This document shows, piece by piece, positions 24,314-35,730 of a DNA stretch of 64,000 nt. The DNA is from Ceratodon purpureus. Its lineage: Eukaryota > Streptophyta > Bryopsida > Pseudoditrichales > Ditrichaceae. The stretch's first letter is position 1, and the number at the start of each line of letters is the position of its first letter. The notes below the pieces were generated by a model. The model was not told the origin of the DNA. It did no database searches and saw only the letters and a program-made list of their open reading frames with translations. The stretch covers positions 9,406,772 to 9,470,771 of the forward strand of contig CM026428.1 in the NCBI GenBank assembly GCA_014871385.1. Reading direction: 5' to 3'. Position numbers and translations under genes: made by a program.

Positions 24314-26076
24314 GGATTCCTGTTATATTCTTCCCAACAATCTCTGATTACACGAGATGGTCATTGAGCCAGTCTACAGAATCGTTCCACTTCTAGGACC
24401 GACTCTGGAGTCTTTCATCCTCCTGAGCTTCTGCTCCAATTGGAATCAGGATTTGAGACGTCGGATCTCAGTGATCAGTATTTTGAACACCACCGAAGTT
24501 GAACCGCGTGGGCTCCGTGTCGGCCATCACCCTCTTTCGAAGCACCTGTTGCTTGCTTGGGAACTTCTTCGGCCTGAGATTCCTGCTGGATGTAAGATAG
24601 AAAGGAAAAGCCTCTGCATGAATGCGCAGTGTCAACCTCCAGTGAAGTCCATTGAGGCCAAAGCCCCCCTTCATGGGCCATGATCACCACTGGCCCAGGC
24701 TCCCAGAACCGGCCCCGGAGATCATGAATACAGTAGAATACTAATACGTGGTCATTAAAGTTGTGTCCCAGTTTGCAGGTAGAGATCATTAGACAGTTTT
24801 GCGGAATTCCATTTCAATCTACAGTATGACCATTGAAACATTGTATATGACTAATGCTACTCCCTATTTTAGAAGCTGAGAAACTTTGCCCTGGATTCTG
24901 CATTCTATTCCGTCTATTTACTTTCCATTGCAGCGATTTCTGAACGTGTGAACAAGTAAAGTGCTCACACCATTTACACTTGGTCCATCAGTAATTTTCT
25001 AGGAGCAAATGGGCAACCTGTATTTCTCACAACTCATTCCTTGTTCTGTTTGCGCTAAATCAGTGGGGTAGAATAGATTCAAAAGAAGACGATCCTAGCC
25101 ATTTAATGATAAAAAGTTCTCCAGGATACCAAGTTACATTGACAAAAAGTTCTCTACATCATTACATTACAATACCAACAACAAATCATCATTTCTGATG
25201 ATTCAGAAGGCTGAACAACCCCCCTCAGTTCCCCTCACTACTCCCATAACCGTCCCCCAAGCTCTCCACATTCTCGCACACTAGTAATATAAATAGAACC
25301 CTAATTACAACACCCCCGAAAACATCGACACGTGCGTAACGGAATTCCACCCCTATTACAATTACGTCCCCTCAACATCAGTACCAGAAAACCGTCAGAG
25401 AACTAAACTCTTCGTCTAGACTCTACACCAGTCCAAAATCTACAATCACTAATTCAAAATGTACGTCAATCGTTGAATATTGGGTACAGTGACGCTATTT
25501 CGAGCACCTCCTTGACACTTCATCGACGCCCCTCATTGGTCGACTCAAGCCTCATGACGTGCTCGGCATCGAAGAACACAAATCAGTCACTTGTGGACTC
25601 AGTTCCTGATTCCGGAAGTTCGATGCACACAAGACTCAAGACCACCTGATCTCGCTCCAGACACACACACAATCAATCAATCAATCATTTTGTAAGTCAA
25701 AGACCTCACCTTCTCATCACTCTCTCAGTTTTCATTTCGCATCTTGAAGCTCATTTTTCTCCAACCTTCACATCATCTGGTATCATCTCAGATGGTGCTG
25801 TTTTGAGCTCCATGGTGGATGGTTTGCAATTCATATGTGAAATCTTGTGTTGGTAGTTTTGGAGTGAAGCTATGGTGATGTTTTGATGTGAGGGGTTATG
25901 TGTAAGGGTAGGTGTTATGTGGGAGATCGGTAGAGGTTGGAGATGAGAAGGTGAATTTGTTGGAGGGATTGTGGAGATGGTGATTTAGGGTTTAAGGCTT
26001 TTGGATGTGGGGAAGGGGTTGTTTCAGGTCGGAGTGGTGGTGAGAGGGTGGGTGAGAGCTCGGGGATGAGGCGGCC
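24314..26076. other. Intergenic region between GRAS copy 2 and the SDF2-like gene
   Basis: The first part is probably the GRAS 3' UTR. 25060-26076 lacks recognisable exons and likely contains the promoter and leader of the SDF2-like gene. Overlapping frames near 24357-24789 on both strands are unconvincing. Confidence 0.4.
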
Positions 26077-27000
26077 ATGAGCTCAGACGGTGAATTGTCT
26101 TCCACAGCCGCAGATCTGGCACCGGGATCGCCTCGGGGGTTTGGAGGTTTGGAGGAGTTTGTGGGGTCTGCGTCCGGGGTGCGTTCGCGCCCTGTGGTTG
26201 CAGGAGCGCAGCGGCGTGAGCTTGAGGAGTTTCTGAGACGGCTTGCGGAGGAGCGCGCCGGGGCGCCGCCGCGGGAGGAGGAAGTGGATCGTCGGAGTCC
26301 AGAAGTTGTTGAGTTGGGGAGTTCGTGGTTTCGTAGCGTTGGCTTCCTTCAGCTGACGTTCGCGATGGGGTTTCTCTCCCTGGCGCTGGTTGGGTTGTTG
26401 GCTATTTTTCAATCTACGGTTTCGCCACCCGTTGAGGCCGCCGTGCAGGGGAAAGAGGTGACGTATGGGAGCGTGATTAAGCTCCAGCATGACCGGACGA
26501 AGTATAGGTTGCACTCGCATGATGTTCCTTATGGGAGCGGGAGTGGGCAGCAATCTGTGACTGCGTTTCCGGGTGTTGAGGATGCTAATAGTTACTGGAT
26601 GGTGGAGATTGTTGATGATGGGCATGAACAGGGCGATGTGATACCTAATGGCGCCATTGTCCGGCTTCAGCATGTGCGGACGCGGAAATGGCTTCATAGC
26701 CACTTCCATCAGTCGCCGCTCTCTGGGAACCTCGAGGTTAGTGGTTTTGGGGGAGATGAGCAGACTGATACTGGGGACTATTGGAAGCTGGAGATCGAGG
26801 GGAAGGACTCTGTGTGGACTCTTGACCAGAAGGTGCGGCTTCGTCATGTTGATACTAATGGGTACCTTCACAGCCATAACATGAAGTACAACCAGTTGAA
26901 TCAGCGGGAGGTTTGCGGCGTGACGAAGAAGAATGCTGATAATCTCTGGTCTGCTGCGGAAGGGATCTACTTCCGTCCTAAAGGTAGCAGTCTGGAATGA
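26077..27000 (+). CDS. SDF2-like MIR-domain protein with N-terminal membrane anchor
   Basis: Single exon, 307 aa. Residues about 126-300 carry three MIR-type repeats: VTYGSVIKLQHDRTKYRLHS and SGSGQQSVTAFPGVEDANSY, then VRLQHVRTRKWLHSH, then VRLRHVDTNGYLHSHN. This matches stromal-cell-derived-factor-2-like proteins, which act in ER protein quality control. Plant SDF2 is usually about 220 aa with a cleaved signal peptide. Here a hydrophilic N-terminus of about 87 residues precedes one hydrophobic segment (about 88-111), implying a type II membrane anchor with MIR repeats in the ER lumen. The C-terminus ends PKGSSLE, with no HDEL-type signal. The N-terminus is GC-rich. Confidence 0.85.
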   Translation: MSSDGELSSTAADLAPGSPRGFGGLEEFVGSASGVRSRPVVAGAQRRELEEFLRRLAEERAGAPPREEEVDRRSPEVVELGSSWFRSVGFLQLTFAMGFLSLALVGLLAIFQSTVSPPVEAAVQGKEVTYGSVIKLQHDRTKYRLHSHDVPYGSGSGQQSVTAFPGVEDANSYWMVEIVDDGHEQGDVIPNGAIVRLQHVRTRKWLHSHFHQSPLSGNLEVSGFGGDEQTDTGDYWKLEIEGKDSVWTLDQKVRLRHVDTNGYLHSHNMKYNQLNQREVCGVTKKNADNLWSAAEGIYFRPKGSSLE

Positions 27001-28034
27001 TTTATTTAGGAGATGTTTAGTTATTCTCGGCTTGTGAGTTGGATTCGGGGATATTTGCAACTTGCAAGTATCTGTGGGAGGTGCTGCACATGGGTAGAGA
27101 TTAGGAAATTTTATGATTGTTGCGTTTTCCAAACATTTATGCTTATTCATGTAATCATATCAGGACGATATCATTTAATCTTGAAATAAGAACGGATTTA
27201 AACATTCTTTTCTTGAAATTCTATGGGTCATGGTATATGGATGAGTAGGTTGTGTTTACCGTGATTTTCCTCTTCTTGATTGGACGGAATGTACTGGTGA
27301 GTTGCTGTACCTTAGTTGGTTCTTCACATTCGTTGTTTCACGTAGAACATGGTGAGAAATCTCATACCATGGATTGCGTCAATGAAATTTTTGACTGACT
27401 GTTCATTTCTCTACTCCAAGTTCTAGCTGGTGAGAAGGGATTGCATGGATTTAAGAGATAAGTACACGAGAGTTCTAGCAAAGTTGAAGAACACTGATTG
27501 AATTACATGTGTTACTGAATTGTCCAAGATAACTTGTCCAAGATAACTTCTCACTAAATTGTCCAAGATAACTTCTCTTACTTGACACCCTCGTGAATGA
27601 ATAGCTTTAGGCTTTAGTCTTGTCGAAAGGTCAGTTGAGCACGCTGTAGAAGAGAGAGCTCTGAGGCTATACCTCCTTGACCTACACATCCTCCTGGATT
27701 TGTGGATCTGAAATTCTTGTGACTGCAGCACTTTGCAACATACAATTGAGCTGGGCTTACATTGTGCCAGAAATTGTGTATCTTTAGATAACATTTCTGC
27801 CACATATTGCACTGTAATGAGAATCATTTTTCTCAGAACAGAGGCCTTCTATTTGTTCCATGTCCACACGCATACGGTGGTGTCAAGGTTCTCCAATCCC
27901 AAGACCCTGGTGACAAGTTGACACCCAAAAATCCAACTTCAAGCTTGAATGCCGCAGTTTACCAAACTTTTACACCATGTCCCAGTTACATGTCGACAAG
28001 GAAAAATGCATCAAGCGAATGGACCTCAGTCCAC
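27001..28034. other. Intergenic region between converging genes
   Basis: It lies between the 3' ends of the SDF2-like gene (+) and the acyltransferase gene (-). AAGATAACTTGTCCAAGATAA-like short repeats occur at 27520-27575. No exon recognised. Confidence 0.4.
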
Positions 28035-31000
28035 TTAGTTCAAGGGATTCGTTGCAAATTGTCCTGAGTACCACCAGCCTTTCACCTCTGCTGCTTGCCA
28101 CTCTTTTCTCGGCCTGCTGAGAAGACCACGGGTAGCGAAGCCCATGCCCAAAAATGTGGGAGTGTCCACAAATCCTTCAACTTCTAAAAGGATCGATGGC
28201 TTCGATAGAGAATCCCAATCGTCCTCCAATCCAAAAAGATCCTCCATCTCAGCCTCAAAATTCCTCTCATCAGGAACAGGGAGTTTTTGCGTCATATTCG
28301 TCTGCGTCAGATGCTTCTCTGTACTCCCAAGACCAAAGACGGATAAGGGAACGACATTGCTACGAATTTCGGAAAGAAATAGCATCACCTGAACAATCAC
28401 ACTGTATAAAAAAACAAATTAATTACAACGTATCCAAAACTTGGCAGTCGATCTATTTTACCTCCAGATTCTCCTTCTACTTCAGAAGTTTGTGCATATT
28501 CATCACTGTTTCTTACTGAGTTGAGATCTAAAAAACGCTTCTTCCGATTAGAAGCACTTTCGGGCAAGTGCCCTTGAGCTTCCCAGTCAATATACTGAAG
28601 AAGGTCTTGTGCTCTCTCAACTGAATAATGTCTTTTTTCCTCTTCAGCAGCCAATTGAAGCTCTCGTACTCTAACTAGCTGGTCTAATTCCTCTTTTAGC
28701 AGTTGCATGCGTTGTCGAACTCGACGTGCTATTGCATCATAAAACTCTGCTGGTGAAGTTAACTTCCCCGAGTTCTCTTTGACAAGGTCATCCAGTTCAA
28801 TAGGATCCCCAATCAAAACAAATACCTGTGCACATATATTTTTCGTCACAATTATAGTCTTTTGGACAAGTCTTTGAAATTTGAATTTGGGATTTGTGAT
28901 AATCGACAACAGGATCATGTCTTATTCAGACAAGGATAACAACAAGCTGGATCCTTTAAAACTGTGATTATTCGCTGAACAATTCCATCAATAAAACAAC
29001 AAGAAATGAACGATGCCATTACAATTGCATATGACGGAAATAAAAGCGATGCAGATGATTTAGATGGTAATCCAAATCAAAGAAACAACCTTCTTGCCAG
29101 GTGAAGGGAACTTGCTGCCAATAGGCATCACATCCTGCATCCCTGTGTGCACAAACGGTATAACTAGGGGAGTCCTCTCAACATCTTTGATTAGCCTGCA
29201 GTTCATAATTTTGAGTAAACCAATCCATCTAAAACCCAGATGAACATGACTACCAACCATTTCGCAATACAGCAAGTCCAGCAGCTCGTAGTTATCGTTG
29301 CAACATGGAGTAGAAATTTAGGTTAACTGTAATTCAGAAGTATAACCTTAAGAAAAGGGGCATATCATGCGTGGTCAGGATATAGCATCTTCAATTGGTT
29401 GTACCAGAAGGATTTTGCTTGAACGTATAGGGTATGTTCGATAGTGAAATGGACATCCAGCAAGACAGGTGTGTGTAAGTTGCATATGTAGTAATAGCAA
29501 TTTAGTTCGAAAACTACCTGCCAATACCACGTCTAACAGTCCCAATGGTTTTACCACCATCCCGAGATCGGCCTCCTTCAGGGAATATATGAACCCAATC
29601 GCCACGCCTGAGCTTGGACAGCGCAATGTCCATACCCTGCTTTCAGCATAATCAGTAGAAGCTATATGTTGTTCGAGTACTTCACTAGAGAAAAACCATT
29701 TAAATACAAAGCATTCAATTCCATGGGTCAGCAATAAACTTTGCATAATCTAATTCCCTGGTAAGAGACATCTGTCAAGGTTTGTATAGAAGGGCACCAG
29801 TGAGTTCTAAGGGAGTAAAATGCCAAAATAATCTTTCGATATTCGACCCAGTAGATTGTTTTTAATACTCTGGAGAAAGGAATGGAAGAATACCTCCTGC
29901 TGTAGACCAGCTCCTCGCTTTAAAGGTAAAACTTTAACGCTGTCGAAGAAGGCTGAGACGGCAGCATTGGAGAAACATTGGTCAGTGGCACAAAGTGTCC
30001 ATCGAAGGCTCTTTGGATGGAGAAACAATTTAGGTCGAAGAATTGCACCCATCACCAATGGATCATCCATGGAAGCGACATGATTACAAACCTGATGAGG
30101 CCCAACATTGCACTTCAGATGGAGCCCATAAACGTAGCGATCCATTGAGAAAAAAAGACACCATCATGGAATCTACTCTAGAGCACAAGAGTAAAATGAG
30201 AGTATTAAGAAACCGGCTAACAAAACAGTAGCAAGAGCTGAACATTCTTGAGACATCTCGAATTGTCCACGGAGAGACTAGTATACAGCTCAACAAGCAC
30301 TTGAGTCAATACCGTAATGAGGGATTGCCCCTCAGGCCTATTCTTGATGGCCTCTTCGAGTTTATCAGCTCCATACACCTGAAATTCGATTTAATTTCTA
30401 TCAGTCTACAAACCCCTAACATCAATAGAAAGCGTTTAACTTTTTGAGCATTTTTATCACCAGAAATGCTTTCAAGTGTAATATAGATGGAAGACATCTG
30501 CTTGTGCCAATTCTCTAAAAACGTATAAGCCTATACAGTAAACATCCAGGACCACATTTTAGGAAGGTTGAACACCGATGCATACCTCAGTAACATTCAT
30601 TCCATGCATAAACATATGGGAAGCACTTGCCACAGTTGGCAAGACCACTGCCTGTGCAAGTTGAGACGATAGTGACTGTTCTCTGGCCCGTGTATAAGCT
30701 AGTTCTGCAATACACCACAGGATACATTTGTCACACAAGGATACAAGGATTTCCCTTCCACCATAAAAGCCCTGTAATGTCATTCAAACTGTGAACTTCC
30801 AATACTTAGCAAGCTCACAAAGAGCTCCCGTAATAATGTCAGAGATTGTCTACAAGAACTCCTTCACTACATAACAGAAGTCCATCATTTATCAGCATTT
30901 AATTTCGACAAAAAAAATGACTAGGTTTCTGATTCCAAGAATCTCTGCATCTCTCCAAGATTGAATGAGATTGAAACAGATGAGATTGAAAGAAGTGATC

Positions 31001-31602
31001 AGTCTTGCAAGCCAACAGGCGGAAGAATTGATCTTAATGGGTAATAGCATATCTAACGCACTTTCATAGTAAGCGGCCTTTGATTTCTTCGCCTCTTCCT
31101 TAGCACCTACAACGCCCTGGCTCCCAGACCCATGTGCTGATTCTCCAGGAGTCGTCAAGACAAGTGCCTCCGCCTGTGCAGGCTGGTGTTGCTGCTCTGT
31201 CACCACCACGACACCTCCTGCTGCCGAATACCCCAACCATGACCAAAACCTCGACGAAACAGACGATGGAAAGATCGTCACTGGTCGAATAGAGGATTTG
31301 ACCCATCCGACTCGTTTCTGCCACTCCTGCTTCGCCAAGTTGCGAGCCATCTTCTTCAAAATCACATTGCCTTGAAAAACACGGGCCACAACAAACCCTG
31401 TAGCTGTTGCTCGCAATGCGGGGCTACCTGATACCGAGACTAACCCTGCCCCTCTCGATTTCTGCCTCAAAAACCTACGAGAGGTCATAGCCACACGGAA
31501 CCGGCTCCTGATGCGCACTTGCATGGCACGCATGTTCTGCCCCCATCGTGAAGCCATCCCCTTGGACGTCTCCTCACCATGCTCTGATTGTTTCGGCTCC
31601 AT
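28035..31602 (-). CDS. Tafazzin-like phospholipid acyltransferase
   Basis: Minus-strand exons 31602-31062, 30704-30586, 30378-30313, 30091-29894, 29636-29518, 29195-29090 and 28825-28462 are GT-AG and in phase. The last exon is either 28318-28035 (about 598 aa, acidic tail) or a short one, 28388-28360 (about 513 aa). The acyltransferase motif HVASMDD (His246, Asp251) fits HX4D. RWTLCATDQCF, GMDIALSKL, FPEGGRSRDGGKT (326 on) and PFVHTGMQDVMPIG follow, as in plant tafazzin-like proteins. A helical, charged C-terminus (RRVRQRMQLLKEELDQLV) follows. The Arg-rich N-terminus, poor in acidic residues after the first dozen, may be an organelle-targeting region. The family transfers acyl groups among phospholipids, in mitochondria for cardiolipin remodelling. 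The terminal exon is the uncertain part. Confidence 0.85.
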
Positions 31603-33457
31603 CTCCTCAATCCCTCTGCAGCTTAATACACTTCCACTGTAACAACAGATAACAAAAACTTTGACCTCTCTGCTTTGATGTCAGTAACCCAGTAATTCTC
31701 ATCGCATCTTCATGCAACCTCCTGATTCAACTCTATTCCAATACTGCATACTCATCACACTATGAATGAATGCTAATCGCAATAAACTCTTGCGTTTTAT
31801 GATCATCACTCAGCTCAAAACTGATCATGAGATTGAATTGGGTGAAACTCAAAGGATTATGACTGAACCTAAGTTGTTACGTAGCCATGCAATAAAAGTA
31901 TGTCATAGACCTAAATTATACTTTCATTTCGTAAATTTGGGTTATTGATTGTCCGAAACAGGCACAATTATCCTCTTTGATCGTCTCTTCCTTCCCAACT
32001 GTCAACGATTTCTGATCTCAAATGATTGCACTGGACGTGATTAACTAGATTAACAGATTCACAGAAAAACATGTTGTGATGATGGTTTTCAGTTAGCCCT
32101 CCATGATAGGTGATTGATTGATTTCTCAACTGATTTTTCTCTGGATTGGACTTGGCATCAGTGCAGCAGAGAGTTTGATCTTCAGGAATCATCATCGATG
32201 AGGACGTTATGGATCAGGTGTAGAAATGATAGTGTTGATCGTGCAGCAAGAGAGCTAAACCCCGCAACAGAACACAGATTGTGTCTGGAAATGCTGCCAT
32301 TTAGGAATGCATGCCAAAATTGTCACTGTACTTAAAGTCGTCATTCTACCAATTGCACATATTTTAGTTTATATGATCTATGAACAGCGTAGGTGATCAT
32401 GGTCTTTGATACCATGACGGTATTGGATATGCCTGTCTTAGGGCTGACGTCACATCGATGGCAGTTGATCGCTAGTATCATAGTTTGTTCGCCAACTGCA
32501 CGAATATTTATTTATTTCTGAAAAAACAAGGTTTGTCTCTCAAAAATGGAATTTCTTGATTTATTTATTTTCTAAAAATCATTACTAATGACCTCAAATG
32601 GCTTGGAAATAATGAAATATTACAAGACATAATTTATTAAATTTTCATTTTTTTGTCTTCATAATTTTCTAAATTCTATGTTTTTAATTTTTTGAATTAT
32701 ATTTGGGCGAACCTGCTATGCTGCTACTGTAGTGATTCAGTCCAAGGATTCACTAGTCTACTCAAATCACTTTCAATGCAACATGATGTACATTCTTTGT
32801 AGATTAGTACTACCCAAGCAGGGATAATTTAGGAATCCATTTGATCAAAGAACTCAATTAGCAGTTCAGTTTCTCTCCTAACAACCAATTTCTGCGTGTT
32901 CCATTTTTCAGCACCAGGGTCACATATCTTTTTCCCGGATGGATGATTCGTTTTTATTCCAAATTTTCGATAAAATTATTTAGTTCGCCATACAATACCA
33001 TCAAGTGATTAAAAGTCATTTGATACATGTTTCGAATTCTAAGTGAAGCTTCTCACAGTTATTGATGGGTGCTGTGTGAGAAGCTGCAAAGTAGATTTCA
33101 GAACTCTTAAGAAGGTTGAGGTATTATACCACATAAACCAAAGAGTACAGCATTACCAAAAACACAATGACCAAGCATGATGCTCGATAAAAAAATGCAC
33201 TGACAGAGATCATACCAGCAAATATATCCGCGACACATCACGGTTTAAAAATTGATGGAGTCTTTGCTGACATTACCCCAGATCGAGAAGACTCTGCTTC
33301 AAGACCATGATATGTGCGGAGCAAAGACTCCCTCGAGAAAATAACAGGAGTGGTCACAGCCTCTCTGCTCTCCGGAGGAAGATTAAGCCTCCCCGTGAGC
33401 TGGGCTTCAAGGTCCTCAAACTAGCAAAATTGGACAGACGCATGATGCAGAAATAAT
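31603..33457. other. Intergenic, AT-rich
   Basis: It contains the promoter side of the acyltransferase gene at its left end and the 3' side of the NDPK gene at its right end. No exon or TIR element recognised. 32510-32700 is very AT-rich. Confidence 0.4.
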
Positions 33458-35730
33458 CTACTCGTAGAGCCACTTCTCGTCGTTCTTGGTGTAGCTGACG
33501 AGCTCCTCGGGCTTGAACCACAAGCCGATTTCGTTCACAGCGGTCTCAGGTCCGTCACTGCCGTGGATGATGTTCCTGGACACTTGCACACAGAGGTCTC
33601 CACGGATGGTTCCTGGCTCGGATGCCTGTGGGCTGGTAGCTCCGATCAGCTTGCGCCCGTACTTGATCACTCCTTGACCTTCCCAGACCTGAAGGTGGGC
33701 GGATTCATAAAGTGGGTTAAGTTTGTGCAACGAAAACAAAGTCAGAAGGGTTTCACATATACAATGCGGCATGGGTGCATGTAAATCGTTTCGGTCTTAG
33801 AATTATTGGGGAGGCGGTTTGAAGTTTAATAAATGTGCGTAACGTACCATGGCAACCACTGGGCCGGAGCTCAAGAAGTCGCACAAGCCGTCGAAGAATG
33901 GGCGTGAGCTCAAGTCATCGTAGTGCTGGGCGGCGAATTCCTTAGTGGGGACAATGAGCTTGATGGCTACCAACTTGTAACCCTTGCGTTCGAAGCGGCC
34001 AACAATCTCTGAGATCTGAACAGGTAAGTGAGTTTGTCAGAACAGTGAACTAAATGATCCGGTTTGCGGGAAAAAGTTAATGTGTATGGAATCGGAAGTA
34101 AGTCAAGAGTTTAATTGACCATACCAGTCCTCTCTGGACACCGTCTGGCTTGATGGCAATGAATGTGCGCTCGAGCTGGACAATAAAAGAGGTCGATATT
34201 AGTTCAAAAATAGAACAAGATATATACTTGCCCTGATATGATTAACAAGGCTCTGCAGTCATAGCCAATATAGTTTGAAAGAATGTAATTCAGTGATAAA
34301 CCAAAAAACAGCCAACGGCAATAAGCTTTACCTCAGCAGCTTCGACGGTTTGGTCGAGGGCCATGTAAGCTGCAGAACAAACACTAAAATGAATCTGTGG
34401 CATTTCACAACAAGATACACCTAATGCTGCTTTGCAATTGAATTTGATGAAACATGACGTAGCTCTAGAGAATGCGACCAAAAAACCGGAGACAATATGA
34501 ACGCTTCTTAGATTTCTGCAAAGCTACAAGGTTCTGGTTAACCCTAGATCGTACACCCTCCGAGCCGAGATGGCAATGCTGTTAAAAGATCCTTGGTGGA
34601 ATACACTGCTAGGGAAGAAGCGATGGGAACGATGGATGGGTATCGTTGTGAGTAGTACCTGCAGCTGGCAAAAATGCAGCAGCGGGGAACCACCTGCTGT
34701 AGCCACCATTGGTGCCTGCGGAAGCGCGGACAGCAGTTGCTGCGGCTCCACTGTTTCTAGCGGCAGAGGTTGCCAAAGCTGCCCTTCCCTCTGCAACCGC
34801 CACCAACACCACCAACAGTCTGTTAAAAAGGACTTCAAATAGGCAATCCTGTTCTCAATCTTTCATCGAATGACTCTCAAATATGATAAGGGACAACTCA
34901 GAAGCACGCTCGATGAGATCCAGATCAAAACAGAGTAAAATTTCCTTAAAAGAATCCAGCTTTACACAAACCCTGTACGACCAAACTTTCTTCTTTCGGA
35001 TAGACAATGAACACCGGCTTTCTTCAATTACAAAACTTCCTTGTGCCCCGGAACAACAAGCCGCATGAAAAACTAACGAAGAGCTCCACACAAAGAACAT
35101 GAAACCCCTCAATGAAGATCGATTAGTGCTAGATCCTCCTGCTAGGCTGCATGCATAGCTAGACACTACTCACTTTCAGATACAACGCATTAGCACTAGA
35201 TCTCGCACCTACAGACCTTCTAACTAAACGAATGACACCTTCGGCTTACCATGAAAGGCAAACCACCGCTCTGCATCAAAGTGTTCCGTATCTAAGATCA
35301 CAGTCTTCAGAGAGATTGTATGCTAGACTAAGGACGTTACAGAACAGGAAACAAACTTTGTTTTGAGAAAACTCTACAATTATCACATTCGATCTGTCAA
35401 CTACGTTCAGAACGTATCGACACGAAGCCCCCCGACGCAACAAAACGGCAATGTCTTAGACAACACCAACCCTCACCCTACCTACAATGCCAAAGCCACC
35501 AAAACAAACCAGGAAACGACGCAACACAGATCACATCCACCCAGATCAAAGACCCGCCCCTAACAACCCGAAACCTCCACCAGCACCATCAAACCGAACC
35601 CCTCCAGGCAATGCGCCATCGCAGCACACAAGGGACAGAATGCAGCACCTGAGAAGAGAGCTTGACGCGGCGCCTGAGTGGCGGCGCGGGCAGCCCGAGC
35701 AAGGCCGGATGCGAGACGAGCCCTCACCAT
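33458..35730 (-). CDS. NDPK3: Nucleoside diphosphate kinase, mitochondrial type III
   Basis: Six minus-strand exons, 35730-35649, 34790-34659, 34369-34332, 34175-34125, 34015-33848 and 33688-33458, are all GT-AG and in phase and encode 233 aa, the usual NDPK III length. The enzyme moves the terminal phosphate between nucleoside triphosphates and diphosphates. The N-terminus ([20 protein letters not shown]) is Arg/Ala-rich without acidic residues, a typical mitochondrial presequence. The core begins [16 protein letters not shown]. It contains [18 protein letters not shown] and the catalytic histidine motif NIIHGSDG (His199), and ends [19 protein letters not shown]. The acceptor for exon 2 (TTGCAG at 34791-34796) was chosen because it keeps the frame. 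A nearby TTTTTAACAG acceptor does not. Confidence 0.92.

Noticed and set aside
26083-27150. 355-codon open frame on the minus strand
   Set aside because: It is antisense to the SDF2-like gene, whose MIR repeats are unmistakable. The antisense frame has no domain and is opened by the GC-rich sense codons.
33045-33087. Short hairpin GAAGCTTCTCACAG / CTGTGTGAGAAGC
   Set aside because: The stem is only about nine continuous base pairs with a 2-base bulge; expected by chance in a window of this size.
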